Shown here in pieces: positions 42,187-54,132 of a DNA stretch of 58,689 nucleotides. A program made the translations under genes and the position numbers. The notes below the pieces were generated by a model that saw only the letters and a list, made by a program, of their open reading frames with translations, was not told the DNA's origin and did not search any database. This DNA is from Cyanophora paradoxa. Taxonomy: Eukaryota; Glaucocystophyceae; Cyanophorales; Cyanophoraceae. The stretch is taken from the NCBI GenBank assembly GCA_004431415.1, contig QPMI01000540.1, forward strand, positions 1 through 58,689. The letters run 5' to 3'. Every line of letters starts with the position of its first letter. The stretch's first letter is position 1.

Positions 42187-43550
42187 GTTATATAAAGATA
42201 TTAGCATTTTTATCATAGTGTATATCGATATATGATATGTATTCTATCGGTAGTTCGTAAATGAATCAATAAAAATAATATAAGTATCGTGGAATCTTTG
42301 TAAAATATGTATATATAATATGTAATCGCGATATAGCCGATATGTGTTTACGATGCGCGATGTGTATCTAAAACAACTACAATGTGCTGCTTGGGACGCG
42401 CCTCATATAGTCATGTGTATCACCTACGTAGCTTCGATAGGGTGGGGCGGGTGGGTGAGGTGGGGCATTTTTTGAATTCCCTAAAATGTTTCACTCCCAA
42501 AAATTCTTGGTCAAAAAGACCCCACCCAACCCCACTTACCCCACCCTGTATTATTCTCTTTATCTATGATTGATTTCAATGTAATTTAAATATAAATATG
42601 TATGATTGAGTATGTTAAATTAATACTGGGTGGGGTGTGAGGGTGGGGTGTGAGTGGTATCGGTATGGTAGTCCAATCTAAGATGGCACACATAAAATCA
42701 TGATGTGTTATTTTACTTCCGGTTTGATACTTATCGGACTTCGATAACTTCGATAGGGTGGGGCGGGTGGGGTGAGGTGGGGCATTTTTTTGAATTCCCT
42801 AAAATAATTCCCCTCAAAAATTCTTGGTCAAAAAAGACCCCACCCAACCCCACTTACCCCACCCTGTATCTTTTATTATATTTATGATTGATTTCAATGT
42901 GATTAATGTATAAAATATAGAGATTATGTATGTTAAATTAATACCGGGTGGGGTGTGAGGGTGGGGTGTGAAAGTGGTATCAGCCAACCATTTAATAATT
43001 ACGATATTGAACCGACGTGATACCGACGAGATATGATATATTCAGATCGTATTAGAACGGCGCGATCACTAAGAAAAACAAGTATCATGTGCTGTATATT
43101 TCGCGATCCCTGAATCGCGAATCGATAGGGTGGGGTGAGAAAGTGGGGCACCACCCTCACTGTATACACTGTGATATGATCGCAATCCCGATGTAGCCTA
43201 CTATGATATCGTGCGGACTTCGATAGGGTGGGGTAAGTGGGGTGAGGTGGGGCATTTTTTTGAATCCCTTAAATTTTTGGGGGGTCAAATATTTTTGGGC
43301 AAAAAAGACCCCACCCAACCCCACCCTCCCCACCCTGTATTACTTATCGATACACCTCACTTATTTCAATGTATAAACTCTAATTAAAATAGATAGTAAA
43401 TATGTATAGAAATAACGTGAATGTGGTATAGGGTGGGGTGTAGGGTGGGGGCAAAATGCAAACTGAATCAGTGCGATATAATTTAGTGAACACAAAGTGG
43501 ATATGAAGTGGATACGAAGTGGATACGAAGGGGATAAGTGCGCCCCGCCC
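42187..43550. repeat. AT-rich tract with G-rich inverted-repeat elements
   Basis: Three copies (about 42435-42550, 42750-42870 and 43218-43342) of a 115-125 bp element start at cttcgatagggtgggg and end with ccccaccctgtat. Their G-rich left arm (gggtggggcgggtggggtg) is roughly complementary to the C-rich right arm, around a centre with gaattccctaaaa and ttcttggtcaaaaa. A second G-rich motif (gggtggggtgtgagggtggg) follows each copy. Runs of four or more G-tracts could form quadruplexes. No gene was found. Confidence 0.75.
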
Positions 43551-44639
43551 ACTATGCAAGATACATGCAAACTACATGCGAGTTCTATGAAAACAATAAC
43601 GATTTAGTCATGTATATATTTCGTATATATGTCCGCACCTCCGTGTGTGTGATCCCGCACAACTTTGCTTTTTTGTGTTTTTTTTGTTTTTTTTCGCATA
43701 TCACGACTGTTGCCACTGTAGTTTAGCTTGCATTCAGGCCTTCGAGCCACTCTGTAGTATAGTGCTAGTGCGCGGGCTGAGGCTGTAGCACTTCTCAATA
43801 GCTCATAGACTTGCCGGTACCTCCGCAGTACCTAGGACTCCTCCGGCGTTGCCGGTTCGTAGACAGATTCTGTACCCCCCCCACGTTGTTCGATACCCCC
43901 TCAGTCCTGTAAGAAGCCCAGCTGCGACCCGTTCGTGCTACGCCTGCGCGCCTGCTGCCTAGGCATGGGGCTGGGATCACATTGGGACACTAACTAAGCC
44001 TATTTGACCCTCGCCGGGACGATCGCTGGCCTGACGGCGGTTCGACAACGACCCGCCGCCACCTGGCGTGAACCCGCGGGAGGAGAGTGCGTCATCCTCG
44101 ACGGACGTGCTAGACTACACGACCGCGTGCCCGCTGGACGCGCCGACCGGCCGGAGCACGACCTAACTGACGGAGCTGACTTCCTTGTCCTTCGCCAAAC
44201 TTGTCGCGCGGCGTGCCTTGCTCTACGCAGGACACGTGCGGGAACGAACACTCGCTGCAGGCAGTGACCCGTGTCTTGCGGCTCGCTGCCCAGTGCAGGA
44301 GAGAGTGAGGCGAAATCACTCGACCTTTACGTGTAGCGACCCGTGACTTGCGGCTCGTTACGCCTAAAGGGCAACGTGTATCGGTGCGCGATCTGCACTG
44401 CACGTTGCTGTCGCTGTCGTGTCGTACTCTCGTCGCGATCGTCGTGCTCGTGCACGCGCGCTGAGAGCTCCGCAGCTGTTGACAACACTGTCAGCAGCTC
44501 GGCCAACGACACGCAGTGACTGCTCGACTGCCCTCGCCCTCGTAGTCGGCCACACGGCGGCCGCGATCGCGACGCAGTACGTTACGGACACACCGGCATA
44601 CGCCGCGTACGTGACACGCAGGACGTAAACGAGCAACCT
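43551..44639. other. Region without a supported gene
   Basis: Composition rises from AT-rich to moderate GC. Two related segments (near 44265-44290 and 44335-44360) share gacccgtg-cttgcggctcg. Short open frames show no domains. It may be the leader or left end of the element that follows. Confidence 0.35.
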
Positions 44640-45340
44640 GTACGGATCGCACCCGCTCACGTAGCGGCTGAAATCTGTACGTCGATCTTCAGAGCACCCC
44701 GCTCAGAAGGTCACCGTCAACCCCGTCGTCAACTTGTACGGATCGCACCCGCTCACGTAGCGGCTGAAATCTGTACGTCGATCTTCAGAGCACCCCGCTC
44801 AGAAGATCACCGTCAACCCCGTCGTCAACTTGTACGGATCGCACCCGCTCACGTAGCGGCTGAAATCTGTACGTCGATCTTCAGAGCACCCCGCTCAGAA
44901 GATCACCGTCAACCCCTCGTCAACTTGTACGGATCGCACCCGCTCACGTAGCGGCTGAGATCTGTGCGTCGTCGATCTTCAGAGCACCTCAGCTCAGAAG
45001 ATCATCAACCCCGTCATCTATTTTTACAGATCACACCCGCTCACGTAGCGGCTGAGATCTGTGCGTCGTCGATCTTCAGAGCACCTCAGCTCAGAAGATC
45101 ATCCACCCCGTCATCTATTTTTACAGATCACACCCGCTCACGTAGCGGCTGAGATCTGTGCGTCGTCGATCTTCAGAGCACCCCGCTCAGAAGATCATCC
45201 TCGACTTCGTCGCCGGTCTACGGAGCACCTCAGCTCTCAGGACCATCACCACCGTACATCTTACTTCAGATCACACCCGCTCACGCAGCGGCTGCGCTCC
45301 GTTCACCGACGGTCTTCGAAATCACTCAGAGACCATCAAC
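44640..45340. repeat. About seven copies of a 97-bp tandem repeat
   Basis: Units start at about 44640, 44733, 44830, 44926, 45026, 45126 and, more diverged, 45265. Each holds cccgctcacgtagcggctga, which forms a small hairpin, and tcgatcttcagagcac. The array ends just before the ATG at 45347. Tandem promoter-like monomers before the first gene are known from some non-LTR retrotransposons. Confidence 0.85.
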
Positions 45341-45346
45341 GTCAAC

Positions 45347-48144
45347 ATGAACCGCGACGAGCATGGCGGCTCCCGCATCCGGAACCCGGTGCCGACGCAC
45401 GCGTACGGCGACTCGGCTGAGATTGCGGCGACCAACCGTGCGGAGTCCTCGCAGCTACGCGGCGGAGTCGACGCAGAGCCCCGACGCGCGTGAAGATTGC
45501 GGAGGGCTCATCGCCACCAGCCCCGGCCAGCCCTCAAACCTGAGGGCGTCATTACTCATATCAACGACGGCCGCGCCATTGCTGCATCGGACCCCAAGAA
45601 GTACTCGACCGAGAACGACGGCTCTCAGAAGAGCCTCGCCCTCCTCCTTGTTCTACTGCAAGCCCTGTCGGCAGGCCTCAGGTCCATCGTATCGACCCTT
45701 GTGCAAGGCACCGCTGTCAAGGTCAACGCCAAGGAGGCGGCCGACGAGAGATGCCAGGAGCTCGGCAAGCGCATCTTGGCCATGAGCAAGACGGAGAGGC
45801 AGAGCTTCAACGGGCAGCGGTTACTGGAACGCCTTAAGAAGGCCAACGCCGAACTTGAGAGCGCTGAAGCCGCGCTCGATCAACCCGGCACGATCAAGGG
45901 CCTCCCCTCATACATGCGATTCCTCATCAGCAAGATTAGCCCCGAGGAGAGTGAGGCCTTGGACACGCGCCTCAAGTCACCTTACGACGGCAGTCCTTTA
46001 CCCGACGCGCTGAAGGCCGTACACGACTTACTCCCATCCTCGACCCTCCTCCCAGACGGACAGAAGATGAAGCCCATCGACATTGTGAAGACGCTGGAGA
46101 GCCAGATCAACCGACGCGCTGGGCACAGTGGGGGATCTTACACCAACATGAACACCCAGGAGGGTCACAACCGTACCGTAACTTCCTGAACGCCCGCGAC
46201 AAGATACCTGAATTGAAGCGGATCGCCCTCGAACACGAACCCGAGGACGACGCTTCAGCAGACTTCAGGGAAATGAAGCTTGCTTCTTTCATGACCGACG
46301 CCTTCGCCGCTATACCACCTGGCCTCTTCGTCGAGGTCCGCTCGGCATCGACTGGGGAGGCTAAGTCTTCCAAGAAGATCTCTCGAGTCGAGCGGGAACA
46401 GCGCCGGAACAACGACGGGAGCAACGTGCACGACGGCAATCGCAGAGCTCAGACGACTCTGACGGCTCTGACTCCAGCTCGGGACATTCGAAGCGTAGGA
46501 AGAGTTCAAGCCGGGCACCCCTCGGGGCGTCCGCGGTTTACACTCATCCAAGCTCCGGACAACCGAACCCGAACTCGGCATACACGGCAGCTATACCTGC
46601 ACCGGCCAACGACAAGAAGCAGACGGGGAAACCCAATTACAATTACCCGCGCGTTGAGAAGATTACTGCAATTAAACAACGGGAAGGTTACCACCGAGCA
46701 GAGAAGCCTAAACACCGCGGTACCAACCACGACTTCTACTGCTGGCGGTGCCCTGACAATTTACCGCCGGCCGAACGCCACCATTACGCTGACGATTACC
46801 TGGAATGCCCACGGCATGACTACCGGTATAAGCTACTGGAGATGATCCAGAGCGGCGACAACAACCCAATTGTACGAATGGCGGCAGAAACCTGCAAGAT
46901 TCCCACTGGCTCAAACGGACAGACGGCGCCGACGCAGCCCACGCAAAATGCAGCGGCTAACCCGACGTCGAACCTCCAATGCTTTAACTGTCAAGGTTAC
47001 GGACATCGCCAATCGGAATGCACTCAACCCAAGAAGTGCCGACTTTGTAACTCAACTGAACACCTCCAAGCAAACTGCCCCGGAACGGCAACCGTGACGG
47101 CGGTGGCGGCGCAGGAGGCGGTAATAAGGACACCTACCCCTGGGGTCGCGGTGACCGTGGTGGCCGCGGTGGACGAGGTGGCGGACGAGGCGGCGGACGA
47201 GGCGGCGGTCGCGGCGGTGGTGGAGGACCTTCATCGCGCCCCCCCTCGGCATCACTGCCAATGACAATCCTACAACGACGACGGACGCACCAAAGACCCC
47301 GGCCACGACGCCGGCGCCTACGTGCCCGTCTGACACCACTACGCCCCTCACAACAGGTGTACCACAGACCCCGGCCACGACGCCGGCGCCCGTGGGCCCA
47401 CCTGGAACTACGGCTTCATTACACACGCCGACAGTGCCAACCACTGCAACGCAGGCCCCGGCCACGATGCCGGCGCCGACGAACCCAGTGGAGACACCAG
47501 TCTTGCAAACTGTGCCGGTACACGTCGCACAGCCAGTTCCAATGGGAGAAGTGCCAGCCCCGACCACGACGTCGGCGCCAGCACCTACCTCCACGCCTAC
47601 GGAACAGCAAATCGCAGAACTGGTGCAAGAAGCTAGAACGCGGGCTACTAAACCACACTTCCAGCCCAGACCTGTTAACGTAACACAAGCTCTATACGAC
47701 TTGCAGCGAGAAGAAGTACGAGTGTCGGCAGTGACATCGACCGTCCTCGACAAGGTCAACAGAGCACTGGCTAAAATGGCCAACCTTGGAGCGCGAGCTG
47801 CCACCCCAACCCGCCCCAAGAGCAACAAGTATACAACCAAATTTGGCTTCATTCGGGAACGTATCTCTGCAATTACACAAGCCGCGGCAATCCCAGTACG
47901 GCGGATCGAAGTCGACAAGAACGCGACAAAGACCTGCTGGAACACGGACACGTGCGCTGAACACCTCCAAGGGCCTCTGGTAAAGACGCTGCAGGACGTT
48001 ACGGCGCGGGCCGCCAACCTCGGTCTCGAGATCGCGGCAACGAAGGCGGCACTTACCAGCAAAGGGGGCAAGACCACAAACGTCTCGACGGCAAAGGCTC
48101 ATGACGGCCAGCCACCGTTGCCTCGACGGCGCAGAAGCCGGTAG
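45347..48144 (+). CDS. Gag-like protein with two CCHC zinc knuckles (frame-broken)
   Basis: It starts at ATG 45347 (NRDEHGGSRIRNPVPTHAY). It has a helical region (ELGKRILAMSKTERQ, LLERLKKANAELESAEAAL, RFLISKISPEESEALD), then FMTDAFAAIPPGLFVEVRSA, a Ser/Lys-rich linker and a Cys/His cluster (FYCWRCPDNLPPAERHHY). Two zinc knuckles, CFNCQGYGHRQSEC and CRLCNSTEHLQANC, follow at 46979-47080, then an RGG-type Gly/Arg stretch. The C-part has Pro/Thr repeats (KTPATTPAP, ATMPAPT) and a helical segment (VDKNATKTCWNTDTCAEHLQ). Frame changes near 45450, 45540, 46187, 46440, 47095 and 47255 must be bridged. CCHC knuckles bind RNA in Gag and in ORF1 proteins of retroelements. Other nucleic-acid-binding proteins also use them. 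Confidence 0.65.
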
Positions 48145-49455
48145 TGGAGCACGCAACACCGGTCATCTCGCCTACGGTGAACCAGATCGTGGAGCCGGCC
48201 GAATGTATCGCTGAGTACGTAGGGCCGCTCACGACGTACCTACGAGAAGTACTGGGCTACATGCACAGACGACGCCTCGCAAACCCCGTCTACTTTCGCG
48301 AAGTGCCCGGAAGTGCATGGTTCACACATGGCTTCCCTGGCTGCGACTTCCGACAGGCGTTCATCGACGCTGTCCTCTATTGCCCCAACTGAAGCACATT
48401 ACCATACTCTTCGGACACAAGGGTGCGGGACTGTGTGCGACAGCAGCGGGTGCAAGAGAGCAGGCACTGCAGAACGGCAGTACCGACGTCGATGACGTAA
48501 CGATGCTTCATCGGTACCCTATCCCTCACGAACATGTACGGCCCATCTTTCACCACGCTCTTGACTACAACGTCAACAAATTAGCTGCACCTCAACGCCA
48601 ACACCACCCGTTAGCGGAAACGGCTGGGGAGAGCGACCTTTCCACATTCCCAGACGTGGTTCAGTACGAGCCTCACGGTGACGTTGGCGGCGAGACAACT
48701 TTCATTCACGAGTGCTGTGACCGGTGCAAGCCGATAACAATCCAGCAGTCGGCAGCCGGAGCACTGGAACCGCGCGAGATTCACGGTCAGAGTCGGCAGC
48801 CTTCGAACGGACCGGCGGACCGTGCACTCCACTTGCATCTCACGACGCTTGTGGATTCACTTCGCAGCTTGGGCCAGGCCCACCAGCCAACGCAGCCGCG
48901 GGCCGACCTCAGTACATCACACTACTTAAACGCACGGCAGTGCAAGCATTCTGGAACGGCAACCCAGTTGCGGGAACTGACATGGATCGACCTTGCGTAC
49001 CGGACGCTCGACCCCTCAGTGGTGACCGTGATCACGAACACTGGGATACGTTAGCTGAACATCCAGTCCAGCAACCCCCAGACTTGACAGATCGACTTAA
49101 TTTGACGACAGCTATCCGGGCTACAATCCTCAGGCGCACAACCTCCGCTGACCTCATACTGCTCAATGAGTGGGCGAAGCGGACGGCCAATGCAATCAAC
49201 ACTGGTGCATGGCAGCAGGCCGTGAATTGGACACGGCGGGACCGACCATCCGACAACTACAACTTGGAACGAACACTTGCCCGGCCACGGCCGGCGCAGT
49301 ACCAGTTCCTACGACACGAGATATTACACCCGCCCGGCCACGGCCGGCGCGATCACCGTCCCTACTGCGCGAGACTCAGTACCTGCCCCGACCACGGCCG
49401 GCGCAGTACATGTCCCGCCTCCACCACACTCGACACCCACACCAGCAATAGCTGA
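48110..49455 (+). CDS. Continuation of the long broken coding region, part 1
   Basis: Read across three frames: IVEPAECIAEYVGPLTTYLR, SAWFTHGFPGCDFRQAFIDA, HITILFGHKGAGLCATAAG, FIHECCDRCKPITIQ, then LILLNEWAKRTANAINTGAW. The joins (near 48390 and 48890) keep the same coding style, so this is probably one protein with the Gag-like part or the next ORF after it. I see no polymerase, protease or integrase motif. It ends in the first copies of a PATAGA peptide repeat. Confidence 0.45.
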
Positions 49456-50223
49456 CGGGGTAGCCCAGCCTCCTCCGACATCACTTGAAATGCCATTGGA
49501 CCGCGGTACCCAATGGACTTCAGAACAAGTATCACTGATACGAGGATGGGCCGAATCAGTACATAATCGCACACGGCGAGAAAACGTTGATCTTTGGGAA
49601 CTCTACAACTGCAGCCCAACGGCGGCACTCACATGGATCGTCACCATGATGCCCCCCACGACATACCCACGATAGCTCAAGCAGTTCTTGACGCTTATCT
49701 GGAAACGTACCCACGGAACTCGCTCGTGCCAGAGCCGACGAACTCCTCTGTCAAATGGATGCTCGCAACTCGGAACCGGAGTCGCAACGCGAAACCTTCC
49801 ATGAGCTACATGCGAAGCCAAGCTAAATGCCTGACCACGGACGCTGTCAGCATCCTGCGGCAGCGATTCCGGGCCGGAAGCAATGGTGACTATAACATGT
49901 TTGGAGGCGATAGCTTCTTTACCAAACAGACGGTGAACAGCGTCTTTGTGAGCCCTGGCGCCCAGCAAATCTACATCCGCTGCGAGGCGGTTGGCTTTCC
50001 CGGACCATGCCCGGCAACGCCAGTCGCCCGAACGGCGCCATCACAAGGGCACGCAGCCACATGTCACCACCACTGCCAACAGCTGAACATGTTATTTTAC
50101 CGACGGCACCTTTACAACCCCGACGGACAGTTCACCAGCACTCGCGTCGAGATGACTATGAACTGTGGACGTGTGGCAAGTACCCACTCGTGTCTTATTG
50201 CAACTACCCAGACGCCGAGGTGA
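49277..50223 (+). CDS. Continuation, part 2: PATAGA-type linker and unknown domain
   Basis: It opens with three PATAGA or PTTAGA repeats encoded by a repeated ccggccacggccggcg-like sequence. It continues with QWTSEQVSLIRGWAESV, AVLDAYLETYPRNSLVPEP, SMSYMRSQAKCLTTDAVSIL and NMFGGDSFFTKQTVNSVFVS after a shift near 49665. A Cys-containing piece (DDYELWTCGKYPLVSYCN) lies in a third frame near 50150. Function unknown. Confidence 0.45.
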
Positions 50224-50224
50224 C

Positions 50225-51028
50225 AGGCTTGTACCCCATCCGACGCCTGTGGGCCCGGACGGCCCCTTGGACCGGAGAGTAACAACTCGAGCCGAGGAGA
50301 CGTTCAATGCAATCATCATGGAAGCGCTCGCTTGGTGGCCCGAGAGCCAGCTCGCCTGCAAGCATGGCTATGCCAATGTTTACGACCGCTTCATCAACCT
50401 TAACATGGAGCCGTTCGACGTACGTGCGTACAGAGTCCACGCCAACACAGAATGGTCCAGCACGCGACCCAACCAGCGGTTCAACTACGGGACCCTACGC
50501 ACGGCAACTCGAACTCCAACCAGGACCGGGGACACGCGCAGCGCACCCCCGACACCGGCTCACGGCCCATTGGTCAGCCTCACGACGCAACCACAGCAGC
50601 ACTGGCCTGAGGAAGCTCGCAATCCCCCGCGGCTGTTGAAGCCAACGACGGTCATCTCGTACCAGTCTCACGAGGCCGGAGTGGTAGACAGCCGTGGCTG
50701 CACCATTCCTTACTTCGGCATCGGCGAGCACGGATCCGCCTACGAGTATTTCAATCCAATCCGAGTCACAGCCATCTTGCGCCGAATTTACGACCCGGAC
50801 GAGCAGCGGAAGTATAAGGAAGCCATGAAGATCATCCCTGAGTCATATGACTTCATTGCAGCCCAGCTGGAGACCAGTACAACCTGGCCCCCCTCATGGA
50901 CATACCCGACTGACGACGACAAGCGTAACTTTATCGATCTTATGTACGAGCGGGAACGACGCCCGAGCCGAGCGCCTCAACGACCAGCTGGAACCAAACC
51001 CGAACGGCGCCTGGATCCGTGGATCTGA
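50225..51028 (+). CDS. Continuation, part 3: unknown domain
   Basis: A clean stretch of about 265 codons without interruption: TFNAIIMEALAWWPESQL, ANVYDRFINLNMEPFDVRAY, then a Pro/Thr linker, TIPYFGIGEHGSAYEYFNP, AILRRIYDPDEQRKYKEAMK and KRNFIDLMYERERRP. It looks like a folded domain followed by a helical one. No family recognised. Confidence 0.5.
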   Translation, partial: RLVPHPTPVGPDGPLDRRVTTRAEETFNAIIMEALAWWPESQLACKHGYANVYDRFINLNMEPFDVRAYRVHANTEWSSTRPNQRFNYGTLRTATRTPTRTGDTRSAPPTPAHGPLVSLTTQPQQHWPEEARNPPRLLKPTTVISYQSHEAGVVDSRGCTIPYFGIGEHGSAYEYFNPIRVTAILRRIYDPDEQRKYKEAMKIIPESYDFIAAQLETSTTWPPSWTYPTDDDKRNFIDLMYERERRPSRAPQRPAGTKPERRLDPWI

Positions 51029-52038
51029 CGGCGAGCGTGAACACGGCGTACGACGCCGATTACGCCTTGGGTGAGGGCAAAGGTCCTTACATGGCGGCGG
51101 CGCTTACTGGTTACGCTCGAGCACGGGGACGCGAAGCGAACAGGACCGCCTCGAGCGCTACGCGGAAATACAAGCCACGACAAGTCCGGGTACAGACCAT
51201 CGCGAACAAGATGGAAGATACACCACCGACGTCGTCATCTGAGACCCCGGAACGGACACCTTCACCCCCGTTCAGGGCGACCTCGGCCGACCCCAAGCCC
51301 CAACTCTGGACGATCCCGGAGTGTGTCCTCAGCCCCAGCGACAGCGTGGCCCTTGTTATGGCACTACGAATCCCTCCAGTCTCATTACCGTCGCCCCGGC
51401 CACGGCCGGCGCGCCGCAAACTGAGACGAATGCTACCAACGTAACAATCAACCCGAGCCCTGCATCTCCGACCTTACGACGCCCCTGGAAGCCGCCCGGC
51501 CACGGCTGGCGTGGCTCAACCCGGCGTTATAGCTTCAGAGCAAGCGACTCCGGACATGACCATAACTGTCAGGGAGCAGACTTTGACACTGCCAACTGAC
51601 AACGAATCGACCACGACCCCCGCAACTACCGCCCCGGCCACGGCCGGCGAGGTAGACAGGTCGAACGTTGAGCCCACGGACACGCCCAGCATGACAAACC
51701 CCGCCGATCACAGCCCTACGGCAAGGCCGGATGACTTCATCGTTGAGTCCGAAAGCCCTCCAGGACCCGACTGGATTGAATGCCCAGGGGATTGCCGTCC
51801 CCGACTGTGGGCTCGCCCACACTCGCGCGCGTGGATATATGCACGTGAATACTGGCGATCCTGGAACGAGGAGGAGCCAACGGCAGAGGAAGATGGCTCG
51901 GGACCAATTCACATTTCCCGGACTTACCCTACTGTCACTGAGGATCCCAGCGTTACATCCAAGTCGGCGACATTCCCGTCCCGATTCCGGAACCTGAACC
52001 GCCACTTCCAGTCCCGCCGGAGACCGGCGCAATCGTGA
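51019..52038 (+). CDS. Continuation, part 4: Pro/Thr-rich linkers
   Basis: Mostly Ser/Thr/Pro-rich, with further APATAGA and APATAGE copies near 51393 and 51640, and with WIECPGDCRPRLWARPHSRA and WIYAREYWRSWNEEE. Frame changes lie near 51360, 51490 and 51990. It links the two better-structured parts on either side. Confidence 0.4.
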
Positions 52039-53012
52039 GAACCACACACTTGGGCGAGGTCACTGCTGCAGTTTCACAGCGCCTCGGAGACTGTGGGTCA
52101 TACCAAGCACAATGCCCGGCTACGCAGAGGCAGCGGCTGCGGTCGACAATCCCAACCTGTTTGCAACCTATCGCAAGTACACGCCATGGAATGCAAGTAC
52201 GGACCCGTCCAAGACCGCCTCTACCTCACAACATTTCCACGCTGCCTGACGGACTCACGGAGCTGAACCCGGCTAACCGGCACGTCCTCGACAGACTCGT
52301 CACGTACGTCGATGTCGAGGAGCAATCAGCGATTTTGCTCAAACATACCGCCCATCTCCGCGCTGTCGCTTATGCGATCATGAGAATTGCGGGCACAGCC
52401 GACACTACGGATAGCTTGGAAGAGACGCTGCGTCACGCATCTGTCCTCGAGCTGCTGGGCCTTGATGCACAACAAGCAATAACCCTGACGACTTCACGGC
52501 AAGGAATATTGCCTTGGCTCTTCGACGTCATGATCTCGTATGGCCGAAGCATGCGGGCACAATTCCCTACTTACTTCGAACCGCACGGGGACTACTATGC
52601 GCCTTTCCCCACTCTCGCCGACGCGCTGACGGTCCGCATGACGGCACTGGAACGCTTAATCCTCGAGTCGCACCTGCCGCCGCCCTTCGACGACGAATTC
52701 GCGCCTTACCCCACGGCGACACCTCCAGCGCTCGATCGAGACATCGCCCTCGAGATGCGGGTGACAGCCCTGGCCAACGCAATTCACATTGCAGCGGCTG
52801 GAGCACGCATCTACTTCCACTCGAAGCCTCGGGAGTTGGAACGGCATCACTCATGGCGCAGCCCTTGGCTTCGCTGTTCGGATCCGTTCTCGCAAAGCCA
52901 AATAGGCTGCTGTGGCCGACAAGCCCAGACTTCTACTTCACAATGGGAGTCGAAATGGTGGAGTACATCACGCGCGTGCTCAACCTGCCCTTCGGAGCCA
53001 CTTCGCGAATAG
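52035..53012 (+). CDS. Continuation, part 5: helical domain
   Basis: A helical region: HVLDRLVTYVDVEEQSAILL, LRAVAYAIMRIAGTADT, ILPWLFDVMISYGRSMRAQF, ALTVRMTALERLILES and MRVTALANAIHIAAAGARIY. Near 52112-52240 three short coding pieces in successive frames (GYAEAAAAVDNPNLFATYRK, KYGPVQDRLYLTTFP, LPDGLTELNPANRH) show single-base shifts less than 100 bp apart. From about 52850 the frame changes again (LASLFGSVLAKPNRLLWPTS). Unknown function. Confidence 0.5.
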   Translation: MRTTHLGEVTAAVSQRLGDCGSYQAQCPATQRQRLRSTIPTCLQPIASTRHGMQVRTRPRPPLPHNISTLPDGLTELNPANRHVLDRLVTYVDVEEQSAILLKHTAHLRAVAYAIMRIAGTADTTDSLEETLRHASVLELLGLDAQQAITLTTSRQGILPWLFDVMISYGRSMRAQFPTYFEPHGDYYAPFPTLADALTVRMTALERLILESHLPPPFDDEFAPYPTATPPALDRDIALEMRVTALANAIHIAAAGARIYFHSKPRELERHHSWRSPWLRCSDPFSQSQIGCCGRQAQTSTSQWESKWWSTSRACSTCPSEPLRE

Positions 53013-53081
53013 CCCCAACAGCTGGCTGGCTACCGTCGACCGGTACCTTGACCGGACACAGACGCCCCGGAACAGGGGACC

Positions 53082-54093
53082 TTGGACGTTCCCCGGAAGC
53101 CCTTCGAGCTCCACGGTGTATTACTCGACGAGTACAAACTAGCGGTGATTGAATGTAACGAGCGACGCCTCGACTACTCCGAAGACCCGCTTTCTCCACT
53201 CTGGAGAGGTCTTCAGGCGTTCCGGACCGGTGCCGAGAACTCCGGCAACGTGTTCGTGACCCATCTCTCCGCGAGGACAGCCTTAGGGCGTGCCCGCGAG
53301 CTCGGCGACGTAGCAGCATTCCGACAGGCCCTGCGGCTCCATCTGGACCGTTACCCGGAGAGAGTACATGAGCGCGTCGGTGCTCGTAGCTACCCGAGCA
53401 GCTTCGAGCTCAGCCGCGTGGAACGGGACCTGACCTGCAACTGTCACTGGTTGAAGGCTACCCTGAGGGCCCGTACACCATCCGTATTCAACATCAGGAG
53501 GCGGTACTCCTCTCCAACCCCACGTTGTGGCACGCCACTGTTCTCGACGCATTGTATTGGGCGTTGAAGCGTAAATACAACGGGACAAATGGACGGATGC
53601 GGAGGATGGCAGGCTCAGTGCCTGGCATACGAATGACAAACCGCCTTCGACTGATCGACTCCCAGCCGAACACCCTAGTCCGGCTCTCCTCGTCCGGGCG
53701 ATCATGTTCGGGGCCGACAAGATTCTCGGAATTTTCCAGTACTGGAACAAGTCGAAGGAGAACCTACTTGCGGATCTTACACCCTGCGTACCGAACGATT
53801 ACGTGAATCCAAGCACGGCAACCATCGACATTATGCAGGCGTACAACGTCCCATTTCCCCCGATACGTCAGAGGATCACGGAGTACGGCCTCAATTGGGA
53901 CACCCGCTTCCTCCTGCGTTGGGCAGAACTGACCACGCTCCGAATCCACGATTCCATGTTCTTTACGGCCGACGACGAGACCACACTGCGGAGTCACCCC
54001 CTCATGTTCTCAGGACGGAAACGACCGCCCCGGCACCGGTGCAGCAACCACGTAGCACAACTTCAGGCTCAACTGCTAAACGCGTGGGCCTGA
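53082..54093 (+). CDS. Continuation, part 6: unknown domain
   Basis: Coding pieces in three successive frames: ELHGVLLDEYKLAVIECNER, LGDVAAFRQALRLHLDRYP, then WHATVLDALYWALKRKYNG, then MFGADKILGIFQYWNKSKEN and YGLNWDTRFLLRWAELTTL. The pieces overlap by one-base shifts near 53480 and 53700. No catalytic motif seen. Confidence 0.45.
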
Positions 54094-54132
54094 AAAAGGG
54101 CCGCAAGACAGTAATATCGGAAGACGAGGCTG

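Noticed and set aside
42430-43470. Telomere-like G-rich repeat
   Set aside because: The G-rich motifs belong to 115-125 bp inverted-repeat elements and do not form a short perfect tandem of telomere type.
46840-47264. ATGA stop-start overlaps suggesting coupled translation
   Set aside because: Coding in the downstream frame begins well before each ATG (for example from about 46440), so the overlaps are coincidental to frame breaks.
48640-48740. Viral methyltransferase-like pattern (GDVGG ... ECCDRC)
   Set aside because: Only a loose resemblance in one segment. The other conserved residues of that family were not found around it.
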